From assembly GCF_026745355.1 (NCBI RefSeq), contig NC_079205.1, positions 2,482,155 through 2,546,154 of the forward strand: 64,000 nt of DNA, in the 5' to 3' direction. The translations under genes and the position numbers were made by a program. Shown one piece after another: positions 1 through 12,055 of this stretch. Every line of letters starts with the position of its first letter. Position 1 is the first letter of the stretch. The stretch is from Beta vulgaris subsp. vulgaris (lineage: Eukaryota; Streptophyta; Magnoliopsida; Caryophyllales; Amaranthaceae). The notes under the pieces are model-generated. The model searched no databases. It was given only the letters and a program-made list of their open reading frames with translations, and was not told where the DNA came from.

Positions 1-1833
1 ATCAACTCCGACTGCTTTTGGATCATAATGTACAATTTTGACAGAGCGACCAGTAGCTTGAGCACAGAGTTTGGCCATTCCATCGAGGGTCACTGCTCGA
101 TCACTTACACAGTTGAATATGTTTCCGCTTGCTGCAGATGGATTTTCGACTGCTAGAGTAAGCATCGAGGATAAGTCCTTTACATGACTGATGTTAGTCA
201 GCTGCATTCCTGAGCCGGGGATTGGAATTGGCCTGTCTCGGACAATCCCTGCCATCAGGCACGAATAAAAGAGTAAAGCAATAATTAGTCTTTCAATAAT
301 AACTACATATCTACCAGTTCAGACTTCAGACTTCAGACTGGTTATAAGTTATAAAGATTAGTCTTAATAAGTTGCATACGATCAAAAAACCATTCTTCAC
401 AATCCTTGTTGTTTCCTGATCCAATCATATATTGTGGCCGAAAGACTGCCCAGCTACCGAAAATTTTAGCAATGTACTCTTCCACTGGAACGTGCGAGGC
501 ATCAGCTTTGACAGCATCCTAACATATAAAGATCAGAACATGTTCTTAGATTTTAACAAAAATTAGGAATCTTTGTTATATGCAATATAACTGTGTATTA
601 TGAGCTAGGAATGCATAGACTTACCCCTTCAACATGAGGAGGCTCATCTGTACTCTTATATATTCCAGCACTGCTGATAAACAAAAATTGTTCCACTCCA
701 GAGCTCTTTGCCCAATCTACCACAGGGCTATATGTCATAGCTGATTTTAATTAGTACATATTTTTTGTAATGTTTAGTGAATACTGAGCATAAACCAAGT
801 TTAAAACTTTGACCTCAAGCGTTGCAATTAATATAAAACGGCGAAATCTAATGGAGCAAATCCTATGTATACCTCACAGCTTCAAGGTCCTTGCCATTAT
901 TATCTAGCACCACATCAAATGTTTCTCCTCCTACTACTTTCCCAATATCTGCTGGATTTCCCCACACTGTCTTTCCTCCTGCACTTGTAATTTCCTAAAC
1001 CAACAAACCAAATTTCACAATCACAATCAATTTCTTCATAAGATGAACTCATTTCCAGCAAAGGTTTACTCTATAATTAAATGTAGCATTTTCAAGTTAT
1101 CAATTAGTATTAACTAGAAATGTTACATTTAGTTGTACGTAGGGTGCGCCTAACATGGACCACGTACAACTAAATGTACCACATTATCGCAATGATCATC
1201 CTACACTCAAAATATAATTTTACACCCTCTCACATTCTCCGCGTCATCATGTTAATTCCACACATACACGAGGCGGAGAATGTTAGAGGGTGTAAAATTT
1301 AATCTCAGGTGTAGGCTAAAAATTTAACCACACCATATATATGAAACTGAATGTAACCCGGGTTAAAGTAACTCGATAAAGAAATGATCAAGTGAATGAA
1401 ACTTAACAGAAAAACGGTTGAAAGGGGTTTTTTTCATTTTGTCAGAGCTTTCATCTCCAACTGTCATAACTGTAACTTGATGTCCAGAACCCAGAAGCTC
1501 TTTGGCAAAGTAGAACCCAATAACAGCATGTCCACCACTATTAGTATTAACAATCAACACCTTTTTCTTCTCTGAAGAAACACTGCCATTGATGCTGAAG
1601 CTGCTGTTACTGGCAGCATTGCTGCTGTTTCTGAAAACCAGAGGGAAAGCAGAGCGATTCGACGAATGTAAGGGAGAGATAAAAGAGGAGTTGGATGAGG
1701 AAAAACAAGAAGAGGACAGTGAAAATGGTGAGAGTGTAAGGGAAGGATTATTGACATTGATAAAAGATTGTTGAAGAGAAGATGAAGAGATGAGAGAGTT
1801 AGATGAAAGAGCAGCAACAAAAGTAGTTGCCAT
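1..1833 (-). CDS. CSP41A: chloroplast stem-loop binding protein of 41 kDa a, 3' end beyond window
   Basis: Plastid RNA-binding endonuclease of the atypical short-chain dehydrogenase fold, acting with CSP41b on chloroplast transcripts and ribosomes (known from the family). Exons read on the minus strand: 1833-1408, 994-873, 727-625, 518-380 and 248 to the window edge. All joins are GT..AG and stay in frame. Residues 1 to about 88 form a Ser-rich transit peptide. The Rossmann start follows ([20 protein letters not shown]), then [15 protein letters not shown], the SSAGIYK segment and [14 protein letters not shown], all typical of CSP41a. The start is the first ATG of the transit-peptide frame. 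The last codons fall before position 1, so about 70-80 residues are probably missing. CSP41b is the main alternative, but the long Ser-rich leader and the PFNRFSEI junction fit CSP41a better. Confidence 0.93.
1124..1178. repeat. perfect 17-bp hairpin in CSP41A intron 1
   Basis: Arms TACATTTAGTTGTACGT (1124-1140) and its exact reverse complement (1162-1178) enclose a 21-nt loop. This is probably the core of a small fold-back repeat. No target duplication could be assigned. Confidence 0.75.
1200..1315. mobile_element. small fold-back MITE in CSP41A intron 1
   Basis: The left arm begins CCTACAC and runs into ACACCCTCTCACATTCTCCGC. The right arm is its inverted counterpart ending GTGTAGG, with few mismatches over about 45 bp per arm. 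The superfamily is not determined, because no clear target duplication is visible. Confidence 0.6.
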
Positions 1834-1862
1834 TTTTTGTTGTCTGTGTTTTTTTTAGCCAA

Positions 1863-2600
1863 GTTTCTGGTGCTTGTGATCTTGTGATAGCTAGCACAAC
1901 AACTTTTATTTTAAGTTGTAATGAATTGGTTTGAAATTGAAGATGGGAGGACCATCTTAATTCTTTTAAGATCAAAATTTTTTGAGGGTATTTATGTGGT
2001 AGGAAATGGGATGAATAAGGGCCCTACTTATCTTAGTTTCTATTCAAGTTTGGGCCAACAATCATTTCGTTATCTTTACTCCTCTTAGGTCTCACTTGAT
2101 AGAAGTTTTGGCTTAATAGGGTCATTTTGTGTATCATATATTATTAATAGAACTTTAGAAAACCATGTAGAATAATAATGTTGGCCATTATGAAGTTTAC
2201 TTTCGCCCACTATCAATGGTTATTAAGCTACAAGCCTAGAAAGGTAGTACAATGCTGAAGCTATGATATATAACACACGACACATGCATGTGAGTATTCC
2301 ATATTGATAAAAAAAAAGAAGAGAGATGAGTTCATTTTAAGACAAAGGAGGAGCTCATAGATCTTGTAAAAACAAAAAGGGATACTGAAACTCAAACCAA
2401 TAATCTCGAAATTCTTTTTTTTCTGAATTAGATCACGAATTTTGATTTATATTCGGTTAAAGACTTACAACATATCGTAATAATATTTGAGCATTCACAA
2501 CAATAATTGAGTACTTGCTACTCATATATGTTACACATTCATTGCTTGTGTGTCATGTAAAAAATAAAGGACTTGTATTGGATATTCACAAAAGATAGAA
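1863..2600. other. gap between CSP41A 5' end and LHCA5 3' end
   Basis: Non-coding. It holds the CSP41A promoter on the minus strand and the LHCA5 3' flank. The one element that stands out is the 17-bp motif at 2019-2035, described separately. I see no further gene. Confidence 0.6.
2019..2035 (-). promoter_or_regulatory. I-box/GGGCCC element upstream of CSP41A
   Basis: On the coding strand it reads TAAGATAAGTAGGGCCC, about 190 bp upstream of the CSP41A start codon. GATAAG is the I-box core of light-regulated plant promoters, and GGGCCC resembles TCP site II. The same 17 bases lie upstream of LHCA5 at 6061-6077. Function is inferred. Confidence 0.5.
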
Positions 2601-5600
2601 TTAGGAAGGAGGGTTAGAGAGTGTGTGAATGATAGTTTTATGCCATGGATCAGAGAGGTGTTGCACAAGATTCTCAATTGGACCAGTGTGTGTTACATGA
2701 GCTTGCACAAATAAGCCTAGCATTGCTATCATCGCCAGTCGTCCTGAAATACAAAATTACTCTTAATGATAGACTTAATCGCTTATTTATGTAGATAATT
2801 AGAACGAATGACTAACCATTTTTAATTTCTTTGAGCTTCCACTCATGAGCATTCTTGATGTCTTTGGCTAGACCAAGAGGATTTAGAAATGGGCCACCTG
2901 GGTACCTGTTTTTTTTTTTTATAATTAATCAATGAATTAATTGGAAAAAACTTCACGTATTACACAAATTTACATCACGATTTTGAAATGAGAATTTGTC
3001 ACCCCATCTATACAAATATATTAAAAGGCGTGCGTGATAATGTATACACGTCATGTGGCACCTCTGTTACTCCATTAGAATTGTCCAATGTGTACATAAG
3101 TCATGTCAATTAGCAAAAGTAAAATTAGCTTGCTATTACCATCTCAACCAACTTTTAATCATGCTTTAAGTATCCACATTATTATATTTGTACCTTTTCA
3201 ATGTTGAGTTTTCCTTAATATATTTTAATGGGACCGGGAAATTCATATCAAGTTCGAAAAACAGTACCAACCCGAAGCAACACCCAAGCCCAAATACTAG
3301 TGTTGTAGTAAAAATCGCCCTTATTGTATTGTGTAAGTCATCCTGTGTTCTACCATATAATTATCTCATGTAACAAACACCATTTACGTACACATACAAA
3401 GGATTACATGCACTTGCATGTTGAAAGATAAATCATTATTAGAATTATACTTGAGATTATGTTACATGTATCTCAATGTGTTTCTAAAATATCAATTTGT
3501 TTATGATTTTACTAATGCATAATAATGGTTTAATGTGATGCAAAAACAATGACAAATAAATGGATGAAGTATATATATTAGCTTATATTGTTTAGGATAT
3601 TGGTAAAACAAAGAGAAATATTATGTAGAAGAAGAACAATACCCAGGTTCTTGGCCTTCAAAAGCTGGTTCTAGACCAAAGAAAAAAGCATTTTCTTGTG
3701 CTTGAGATCCAGGATTGATGAAGTCCATATACCTTTTAGTTTCCACAAATCTGACAAATCAAAAATAAATTAAGAAATGAGGCCATCAAGATTTCATTTG
3801 GACTCGACGAGCAATAAGTTGGTTTTTCTTCGTAGGGTATGTATTTTTTTTTTTTTGACATCACAATCGTAGGGTATGTAAGAGCAAGTGAAGCTCATCT
3901 TAGTTTTAGTTTGCTTTTTGTTTCATGTTTAGTTGTAATATCTCTAGATTGTAATTCTATTTTTAATTTAATGCAAATTTGCGCGATGTCAAAAAAAATT
4001 ACATATGTAAAATTTGACATTTTATGGTTAATTTTTTTTTTTGTCCATATGTATATTGGTCAAAATTATAATTGTATACTTCTACAACAAGTATTCTTAA
4101 AGAAGATTCTTGTTACATTGCCTTAATATCATATTATAAAACTTTGCAAATGAAATTAAATTATTGATTAAAGTTAATTAGACACAAGCCATTTAAATTT
4201 TAAACCAATCTCTTAAAGGAACGATTGAACAGATTTTTTCTTTAATAAGGTATGTTGACGTCCCTTACAAGTAGGGAGAATTTGGGGATTCCTCTTGCAA
4301 GAGATGAGACTCGATCCCCATAAAATCTATACTCAGAGTTGATACGAACAAATCAACAATACTAAACTATCACTTGCTACTCTACAAGAACGAGATTAGA
4401 ACCAAAGACTCTTGGGTCTAGTCCCCAATTTAGTTGTCAATCTCCCAAGGGAGACCAAAGATCAAACTCGAGATAGCAGCATAAGCGGCGGGTTGTTTAA
4501 ACTTCCTAAAAACCGGCGTGTGAGAGGGTAGACTCAGGTGTTCTATGTACCGACCAAAAAAATAAAGAACGAGCCTAAAAACAATTTCGTCAGGAGCTTA
4601 CCCCATTAAGATTAACTGAACAATCAACAGTGTTCTTGTACTAGCAAAGTCGAATTTGGTTGCACCAGCCTCGTACCAAACTGGCAATTTGCTGACTCCT
4701 GTAGTACGAAGCAACTGTGACATGGTGTAACAAAAAGAGTATTAGAGTCTATAATAAGCAAACGTGAAGGCTCATGCGTGCCGATGTCAATTGATGGTGT
4801 TAATTCGTATGGTTACTTTATTTACCAAAAAAAAAGAGTCTATAATAAGCGCAAAACTAATACTTCTATGATCCGAAGAAACAACAGAAAAAGTACGATT
4901 AAACTTACATCAGTGAAAAGAATGCCAGCTATGCCCGCCATAGCGAAGCGGGCATGAACCAGCTCCGCTTGCACATACCATTTCAAGCTATCTGGGTCTT
5001 CTCCTAGGCCAAGTGGGTCGAACCCATAATCTCCTGCCAAACTGAGGAACAAACCAAGCACCAAAATATTACTCTAAACTGTAATACTATAGTCAGTGAG
5101 ACAAATGAATACACACTATTTTGAATTGCTGATATCCTTAACAACTCTGCACTATCAGCCCAAATTTCATTTCAACACATTACATTATACCACGATACTA
5201 CCTCCGATCAATTTCACAATACATGCACCATTTTCCTCAGATATTTTACAATACATGCACAATTTTCTCTTTTGGATGTTTCGCAATATATCTACTCCTT
5301 TAAAACATAATCACATGGGTGTGAAATGCAATCACGACCCTGTCTCTCTTCACCCTTGGTTTGTGTGCCATATAGAAATAGTACATGTATTGTACAACGG
5401 AGATAGTACTATGTTAAAGATTTTAGAGATGGATTATGTTTTTAAGGTGAGAAAAAGAAGAGAAACATATCCACTTCTGTCAAAAGCCAAGGTGCGATGC
5501 TAAAACGTGTTAAAACATACATACATACTAAACTATTATTATTATTAAGTAAAACGTTATTGAATTTGTTTCAATGTATACTTCTACGATATCAAATTTT

Positions 5601-5966
5601 TATAATTTTTCAAATAGGCAATTCTAAATACTAATAGTCCGAACTGTAAAGTTGAAAGTGGAACAACTAATAATAAACGAATAGGGTATGTAACAGTGGC
5701 GCATCTATGAATTTTGTTCTTCAGAATTGAAAATTTAGAAACAGGAATTCTAACCTTCCATCAAGGTGGGGTGGAGGGTCAAGGCCAGGAAGCCAAGTGG
5801 GGCGTGCTTGTGCTTGAGCTTGAAACACAACTTGCCTTGTTAATCTAGCAGTAGGAGTGGCCAAAATTATAGAAGATTTGTAAAAGTTGTTCGTTAGGAA
5901 AGATGAAGAATTAAAAGAAGTATAATGTAGTGGTTGAAGGATGTTTTTTGCTGCTGTAGAAGCCAT
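2601..5966 (-). CDS. LHCA5: photosystem I chlorophyll a/b-binding protein 5
   Basis: A low-abundance PSI antenna subunit of the thylakoid membrane, known in Arabidopsis to help link PSI to the chloroplast NDH complex. Exons 5966-5755, 5041-4909, 4714-4602, 3750-3643, 2905-2817 and 2743-2601 give 265 aa. The transit peptide is followed by [14 protein letters not shown]. Helix B contains [10 protein letters not shown] (E97, H100, R102) and helix A contains EIKNGRLAM (E215, N218, R220), the paired chlorophyll-ligand motifs. The [18 protein letters not shown] segment and the [17 protein letters not shown] region match LHCA5 rather than LHCA1-4. H100 is His, not the Asn seen in the red-shifted LHCA3/4 forms. 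LHCA6-like paralogues are the other possibility. Stowaway-type insertions lie in its introns. Confidence 0.92.
4250..4560. other. repeat-like stretch in LHCA5 intron 3
   Basis: This C/G-richer block in an otherwise AT-rich intron contains a tRNA-B-box-like segment (gactcgatcccc) and the phrase ccaatttagttgtcaatctc. It looks like an old dispersed repeat, possibly SINE or LTR-derived, but no boundaries are visible. Confidence 0.25.
5198..5406. mobile_element. Stowaway-like MITE in LHCA5 intron 1
   Basis: Terminal inverted repeats CTACCTCCG... and ...CGGAGATAG, extended by inverted copies of the acaatacatg block, are flanked by TA on both sides. It is 209 bp long. The ends fit Tc1/mariner-derived Stowaway elements. 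Confidence 0.75.
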
Positions 5967-8081
5967 TCTTTTGCTTCAAATTGTTTCAAACTTCCTCCAT
6001 CAATATTTGCCATAAGTTGCTTTACATTTTACTTGGTGGCAATTGAGATACACAGATTATGGGCCCTACTTATCTTATGGAAGTAAAAATTTTAGTTAAT
6101 GACTAGCAAAAATTTGGCTGTGTCAATTAAGAGAGTAAAACATAAATGATTATGCTATGTGATTGCTCTTTGTAATCCATAATTTTACATTTTTTATATA
6201 CATCGACTATTTTTTTTTTTGGAATTTTCCCCTCTATTCTGTAAATTTTTACTCACTTTTCATTTTAGTATATTTCAATGGGTAAAATACTTCACAAGTA
6301 TTGAAATGTTACAACTTATGAGTTCAAAAATTGATTACTCCTTGTTTTCGCCTTTTAAAGTCAAATAGCTGCCTAAAACGCTTAACAACTTAGAAGACAA
6401 TATACCTAAAGATCTATTACCATGACAAGAGTACAATTCCCCAACTTATTGTTAACACATATTCAAATCCTAGACGAAATCCTAAAATTCGGGGTGGTAC
6501 TCCAATAAATACCATCTCCTCCTCAATCAAGTATTACCGTATATCAATATATGCATAACATATGACATTTTATTGCGAACCGAATTAATAATTGCGAAAA
6601 GTGAATTGAACATTAATTGAATAATGTTTTCATGTAGAATCCACTTGGCATTTAACATGGACAACGGGCCTAAAGGACCATTTCCCTGGCTCAATACGCA
6701 CAATTGTGATGACAGGCATACGTCTTTGTATCTACGGGTTCGCGCTCCGTCGCCAAAAAAACAATCTAGTGGTTCGCGGCTCCATAATATCATCAATCAC
6801 CTTCTGGTGAGCCTGGTCCCTTTCAGCCTTCCCTTAGCCTTTTGGAAAAAAACACTCAAGGGAGCAATACTTTCAACAGAGTTAAGGAAAGTGCCTCGGA
6901 TTCCAATTCCAGGGATCGATTATGAATTCTGGAGGGGGTTCAACATTACTCCCTCATGGTACATATAACATAGGTGTACAAAGCTACCATTTAACATCTC
7001 TATAAGCAATGTCCTCAAAATTAGTTGATAACTATGTAGACTATTAACGTCATCACTCTTAGCATTGGGTCATTCACGAGTAGACATGGAAGCAGCATCC
7101 ATCAGCTTCTTCCTCCTCATCTGCATTCACAATGCAAGTATGTAAGGAACAAGTGAAATTGCATGTAAACATAGAGTCATAGACATAATGCTTAATAAAT
7201 GTAAAGATGTAGCCATATAGGTTAAATGGAAAACCGCTCTACCGATCATACGAGAGGAATTGTCGTGGGACGCACATCAGGAGATTTATCAAAATTCCCC
7301 TAGTCACATGTTCGTTGAATGTTTCTCCAAATACTCAGACTTGAACAAGAAGGCTAGGATATATACTGCATTTCCTAAACTCTGCTAACAAGGGGGCAGG
7401 GTGGAAACAAAAAGGATTTTAGGCATTAAAAGTTATTGCCCAGACTACTTTCTGTCACCTTCCCACAAGTATTCCTGCACCTGAACCTCTCATTTCTGAC
7501 ATTTATCAGAGCACCTCTTTCTATGTATATTATAAATGCTCTTCAAAACAACATTCATGGTGGTTCATGGATTTAGCAAAACAAGAAACTATAATGATTA
7601 TGATGAAACATAGTAACCAGAAAAGGGGGAAGACTAGCTTAGCTATTAAGGATGGTAATACGAATCAAATATCGATTATTTCGTAGTAGATTATATTGCT
7701 CCATGCCTCCATTAGTGTGAATCCAATGACAGGTGGACATGTAAATGTCCATATATAATCAGAGCTTAGTAATGCCTCTTATATGTCATGCAGCAACCTG
7801 TACTATAACTAAAAATTAAGCCTCTCTCTTCAACTACCTCAAGTTACCATGTAAGCAAATTCCCTCAAGTAACAAATTTAAACAACAAATCTCAAAATTT
7901 CCCTTTTTCTAGGCTTTATCTCTAGCATCTCATCTTTAACAACTTAACAAAAGAGAGAGAGAGAAGGAAAGAAAAGCTATTTTTTAGCATCAATCTATTT
8001 GCGTAAGCAGTGTTCAAAGTCCAAACCCATCAGATCCAGCTTTTTAACGTTTAAAAGAGTGCACTTAGGGCTAAAACCCAT
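5967..8081. other. gap between LHCA5 and the GDSL gene
   Basis: The LHCA5 promoter, with its I-box element, occupies the left edge. A 114-codon open frame at 6624-6968 has no recognisable domain and no splice context, and I do not call it a gene. The 3' part, with a GA-rich leader (gagagagagaag near 7955), is probably the 5' UTR of the GDSL gene. Nothing else is identifiable. Confidence 0.5.
6061..6077 (-). promoter_or_regulatory. I-box/GGGCCC element upstream of LHCA5
   Basis: TAAGATAAGTAGGGCCC on the coding strand, about 100 bp upstream of the LHCA5 ATG. It is identical over 17 bases to the element upstream of CSP41A. GATAAG is the I-box core. Regulation by light is inferred from the motif and from both genes encoding plastid proteins. 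Confidence 0.55.
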
Positions 8082-10203
8082 ATGGTACATAAGGCTATCT
8101 TTTGGCTTCTCTTAGCTAACCTATTACAACATTATCTAGCAATTAAAGCTGAAGTGCCAGCAGTTATAGTCTTCGGGGACTCCTCTGTTGATACAGGCAA
8201 CAACAACGAGCTCGCCACATTCTTGAAGAGCAACTTTGAACCATATGGTCGTGATTTCTTTGGAGGTGAACCCACTGGGAGATTCTCCAATGGTCGTCTT
8301 CCATCAGACTTCATTTCCGAGGCATTTGGGCTGAAACCAATAGTTCCTGCCTTCTTAAATCCAAACTACAACATAGATGATTTTTCTACCGGAGTTTGTT
8401 TTGCATCTGCCGGTACAGGATATGATAATGCTACATCTGATATGCTAGTAAGTCTTCTAACTTAAAAAAAAAAAACAATAAAGTAATCCAGCTTTTTGGA
8501 ATTATAATAAATTTGTCATAGAGTAGCTAAAATATTTGGTTCATGAATCGTTCATCTGCTTGGTGTTCGAAAATTCGGTGTTTTGGCGACAAGTTCACCA
8601 ATATATGCATGAATGTCTTTGACTGCATCAAGCATTTAAGAGAGAATGCTAACTTAATTTGACAAAATCTGAACTTGCAGTCTGTTCTCCCTCTGTGGAA
8701 GGAAATAGAGTATTATAAGGAATATCAGCAGCAGTTGAGGGACTATCTAGGTGATGAGAAAGCTAACAGAATTCTTGAAGAAGCAATGTACCTAATAAGC
8801 ATGGGAACCAATGATTTCCTAGAGAACTACTATCCACGAACAAGAAGACGGTTGGAATTTAGTATTGAAGAGTATCAAGATTTCCTTATAGGGATTGCTG
8901 AAGATTTCATAGTTGATCTATATAAGCTCGGAGCTCGAAAATTATCCCTTGGTGGGCTTCCTCCAATGGGATGCTTGCCTCTGGAAAGAACCACAAACAT
9001 CATGTTTAAACGCCAATGCATAGAAGAATACAACCAGGTGGCTAAGGAGTTCAATATGAAATTGGCGAATTTGGTGGACAAGCTGAATCAAGATCTGAAG
9101 GGGTTACAGCTGGTGTTGTCAAACCCTTATGACATCCTCTTGGAGATGATTCAGAAACCATCTTCTTTCGGTAAGATATTTCCTTGAATTGGTAAGAACT
9201 AGCATGATAAGTGTGACGAACAGCAACAAACATTGGCAGTCACATGAAACATCATGCTATTGACCCTTTCATATACCTACCAGCATTTTGCAACTGCTAG
9301 GTGGCATCAGACCAATCATTCGGCAGTTTAAAATCTTTAACAAAACACAACACTATTACTGCCTTAAAAAGGAAAATGTATAAAATTTCAAGCTTCATGG
9401 GCCTCATGACTCACGGTCTTCCCAAAATGATCTTGCACTAAGATACAAAAATTACTTATTATTTTTCAATCAAATCTTTGCAACTTCTTTCATTAAAAAT
9501 TATTTATACCCAACAGCAAAAGGCTGATAAACAAAGATGGAATGTCATTAGAGATACCTACTGACCTCTAAAATAACATTCAACACCTTTAGTTGTGTGA
9601 ATGAATGGAATCAGTCAGTAATATATGATAGTAAATCTATTCACTGGGGGGTCAGTAAACTATGACTCTCTTCTTAAAAGTACAAACTTACACCTCCTAT
9701 TGGGATGTTTAGAATTGAGTGACCTAAACAACCACTGGATGCACTGGTTTGAGTTATTTTTACTTTGCTACCCTCCATTTACCCCCAACAACTACCCAAG
9801 CACTATTTTGGTATTATAGTTTAAACAGGATAATTTAGATAAGTAATGGTGTTATGTTATATGAACTATTAAACATTCTCATACAAGTGTAGAAGCTAGA
9901 AAGTAAGCTAAATTTTGAAGCCTTCCACTTCCTTTTTATCTTTTTCTTTTATTTTTATTGCTGCATATTCAAGAAATTGACACATGGATGCTTGATTTCT
10001 TATTTCCAGGATTTGACTCTGCAGATGTAGCATGTTGCGCAACTGGTTATGTTGAAATGGGTTACATGTGCGATCAAGACAACCCATTCACATGTGCAGA
10101 CGCTGACAAGTATGTATTCTGGGATGCTTTCCATCCTACTGAAAGAACAAATGGTCTTGTAGCCACTCATCTGATGAAAAAATGGTCAACAAAATTTCTA
10201 TAA
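8082..10203 (+). CDS. GDSL-type esterase/lipase
   Basis: A secreted SGNH-hydrolase-fold esterase of the large plant GDSL family. Its physiological substrate cannot be read from sequence. Exons 8082-8447, 8681-9170 and 10010-10203 give 349 aa, the usual length. A hydrophobic signal peptide covers about residues 1-22. Block I is VFGDSSVDTGNNN (nucleophile Ser34), block III is GTND (Asn166), and block V is DAFHPTE (Asp324 and His327). The oxyanion glycine lies in the GGLPPMGCLP segment. Plant members commonly have five exons. Here exon 2 is one 490-nt block, which suggests loss of internal introns. The start is the only ATG giving a signal peptide. The promoter side is ordinary, and the neighbour at 10.6 kb is convergent. 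Confidence 0.93.
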
Positions 10204-10628
10204 TAAGGTATATGATCCCTTCTTGTTGCATTTCCTCTTACAATGCAAGAGTGCATAATATGCATCATTGCAATGCCCCGTAAGAAACGACACAATCAAA
10301 AGACAAGCAGTCACCTGAGTCCTTAGAGTACAAAGTTCTGTTGATTTAATGTTCTAGGAGAGACTGCAACTGAAACGAATTGCTACGGGAAAACAAAGAG
10401 ATATACATCCAATGTATTCTTATGCTCACTTACAATTCGAAGCAAAAGAATACAAGAAGTTACAACTACTGTGCAAAATAATGAGATATTTGTCCTGATT
10501 GCAGATTGATAACATGTTCATATGCAGCTGTAGACATAATATGAGGCAGAAAAAATTAAAGACTACTGTTAATAGATTATTGCAGCAACTAGCAAAGGAT
10601 GACATGCACCTTGACTTGAGGGTGCACA
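10204..10628. other. convergent 3' flanks of the GDSL and SWIB genes
   Basis: A short non-coding spacer between two convergent genes, which probably holds both 3' UTRs. I see no element with clear ends. Confidence 0.5.
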
Positions 10629-11751
10629 TCACTTCGGCTCCTTTGGGAAATGCAATTTTATCAACGCAGGAAGCTCAGCTAGATCCACCTTTGATTTTCC
10701 GAGCAAAATACTTTTCAACTTGTCATCACAATTGACAATATTTTTGTTTTGTGGATCCTGCATTGCCACACTTCTTGTCAGCATCAAGGCAAACAATATG
10801 TCAATAAAAACAAATGTACTATGATAATTGGAAGAAATAATTCATCAGTTTTTCACATTTTTGCTCTCCTCCCACTTTTTATTCTTCCCTTCTTCAGCTC
10901 TTAGACACCTTAACCTAATGTGGAAAATTGAGTTCTGAAACAACATAAGATGAAGTGCATTCCAAAGCTTGAGTCACTATCACACTAAGCCACTATAAGC
11001 CACAAAGTACACAAACTCCCTATTTGTTGGAATATTAAACTCTGAAACAACGTAAGACGAAATAGGTTCCCAAGCTTGAGACACTACCACACTAAGCCAC
11101 AAGGTACACAAACTGCCTATTTGTACAAGGTTTTAATGAGGTAACAACAACAAAATTGCGTGCAAAAAGTCCCATGTAAGCATCTATGATCTAGCTTTAA
11201 CACTCAATACTCGTATTAGACACATGGACATGTGTCTATGGAAGATTTTCATGATCTTTTCCCTAAATAAACTGCCAAAAAGTGTTGATTTAATACGAAT
11301 ATATGAGATAAAATGAAGAGTCCGAGTAATATCGTCTAGCATCTCCACCCGGAATGCGATTTTAGTAATTACTCCTTCATTACCACTCTCCACTTACTAC
11401 CATCTCTAGAACTGTTAACAAGATCTAATGGCAAAACACACATGCTTCAGGTGAAAATGCATACCACCAACAGTCATTACACATAAACTCATTACATTAC
11501 CACAATTTACGACATCGTACCGAAACATTACGTTAATATCAAATCAAGCAACTAAAAGAGGAAATATTCTTCATAACCTGAAGATTATTTGTTTTGATGT
11601 AAGACCAAACACGCATGAAACATCCCAATCGAGAAATCTGAGATTGACCCACAAAATCTCGCAATGTTGATGGAAGATTTACTAGGTCAATCAAATTCGC
11701 AAGTTTCTTCGGATTTTCTATGAAACTCTTTTTTATTCGTGGTGGCAGCAT
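10629..11751 (-). CDS. small SWIB/MDM2-domain protein
   Basis: Exons 11751-11578 and 10757-10629 encode 100 aa that are almost entirely one SWIB domain: LPSTLRDFVGQSQISRLGCF, then VWSYIKTNNLQDP, CDDKLKSILLGK and the C-terminal LIKLHFPKEPK. SWIB domains occur in chromatin remodelling (BAF60) proteins, and in plants also in many small stand-alone proteins sent to nucleus, plastid or mitochondrion. This one has no obvious targeting leader. An upstream exon-like segment (about 12055-11873, ending at an AAG|GTTTGT donor) joins to AAG|GTTTGAAAATG. That join puts a TGA before the ATG, so I treat the segment as 5' UTR. The intron contains a two-copy direct repeat. Confidence 0.85.
10925..11127. repeat. 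two-copy tandem repeat, about 100 bp, in SWIB intron
   Basis: Two direct copies, starting near 10929 and 11037, share ctgaaacaac.taaga.gaa, caagcttgag.cact and ccctatttgt or its variant. The copies have diverged moderately, so the duplication is not recent. Confidence 0.75.
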
Positions 11752-12055
11752 TTTCAAACCTTCATGCCAAAAATTGATATGAATTAGTAAATTTTACTAG
11801 CTTAATATTCAATTATTTACACCATAAACAACAATTTTAAAGCTTATATGAGTGTTAAAAGATTACTTCGAAACAAACCTTCAATTTATGGAAGATACGA
11901 ATTTCTGAGCTCGTCGAAAAGTTCAATTTGCGCGGAATTTTCTCCTGGAAATCCCAAATTGTGTGTGATGAATTGATGATTGAATGATTTTGGATGGAAA
12001 TGTAGTTTAAGATTTTTTGTTTGCAAGTAGAAATGTATCTAAATAGAGTGTTCAC

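Noticed and set aside
1..5966. Plastid DNA inserted in the nucleus
   Set aside because: CSP41A and LHCA5 are nuclear genes with transit peptides and spliceosomal introns, and no plastid gene order is visible.
6624..6968. 114-codon plus-strand open frame
   Set aside because: No domain, no codon pattern, and an overlapping frame on the other strand is just as open. Treated as chance.
11873..12055. Mitochondrial-type leader exon for the SWIB gene
   Set aside because: Joining it at the good donor and acceptor creates a TGA before the downstream ATG, so I kept it as 5' UTR.
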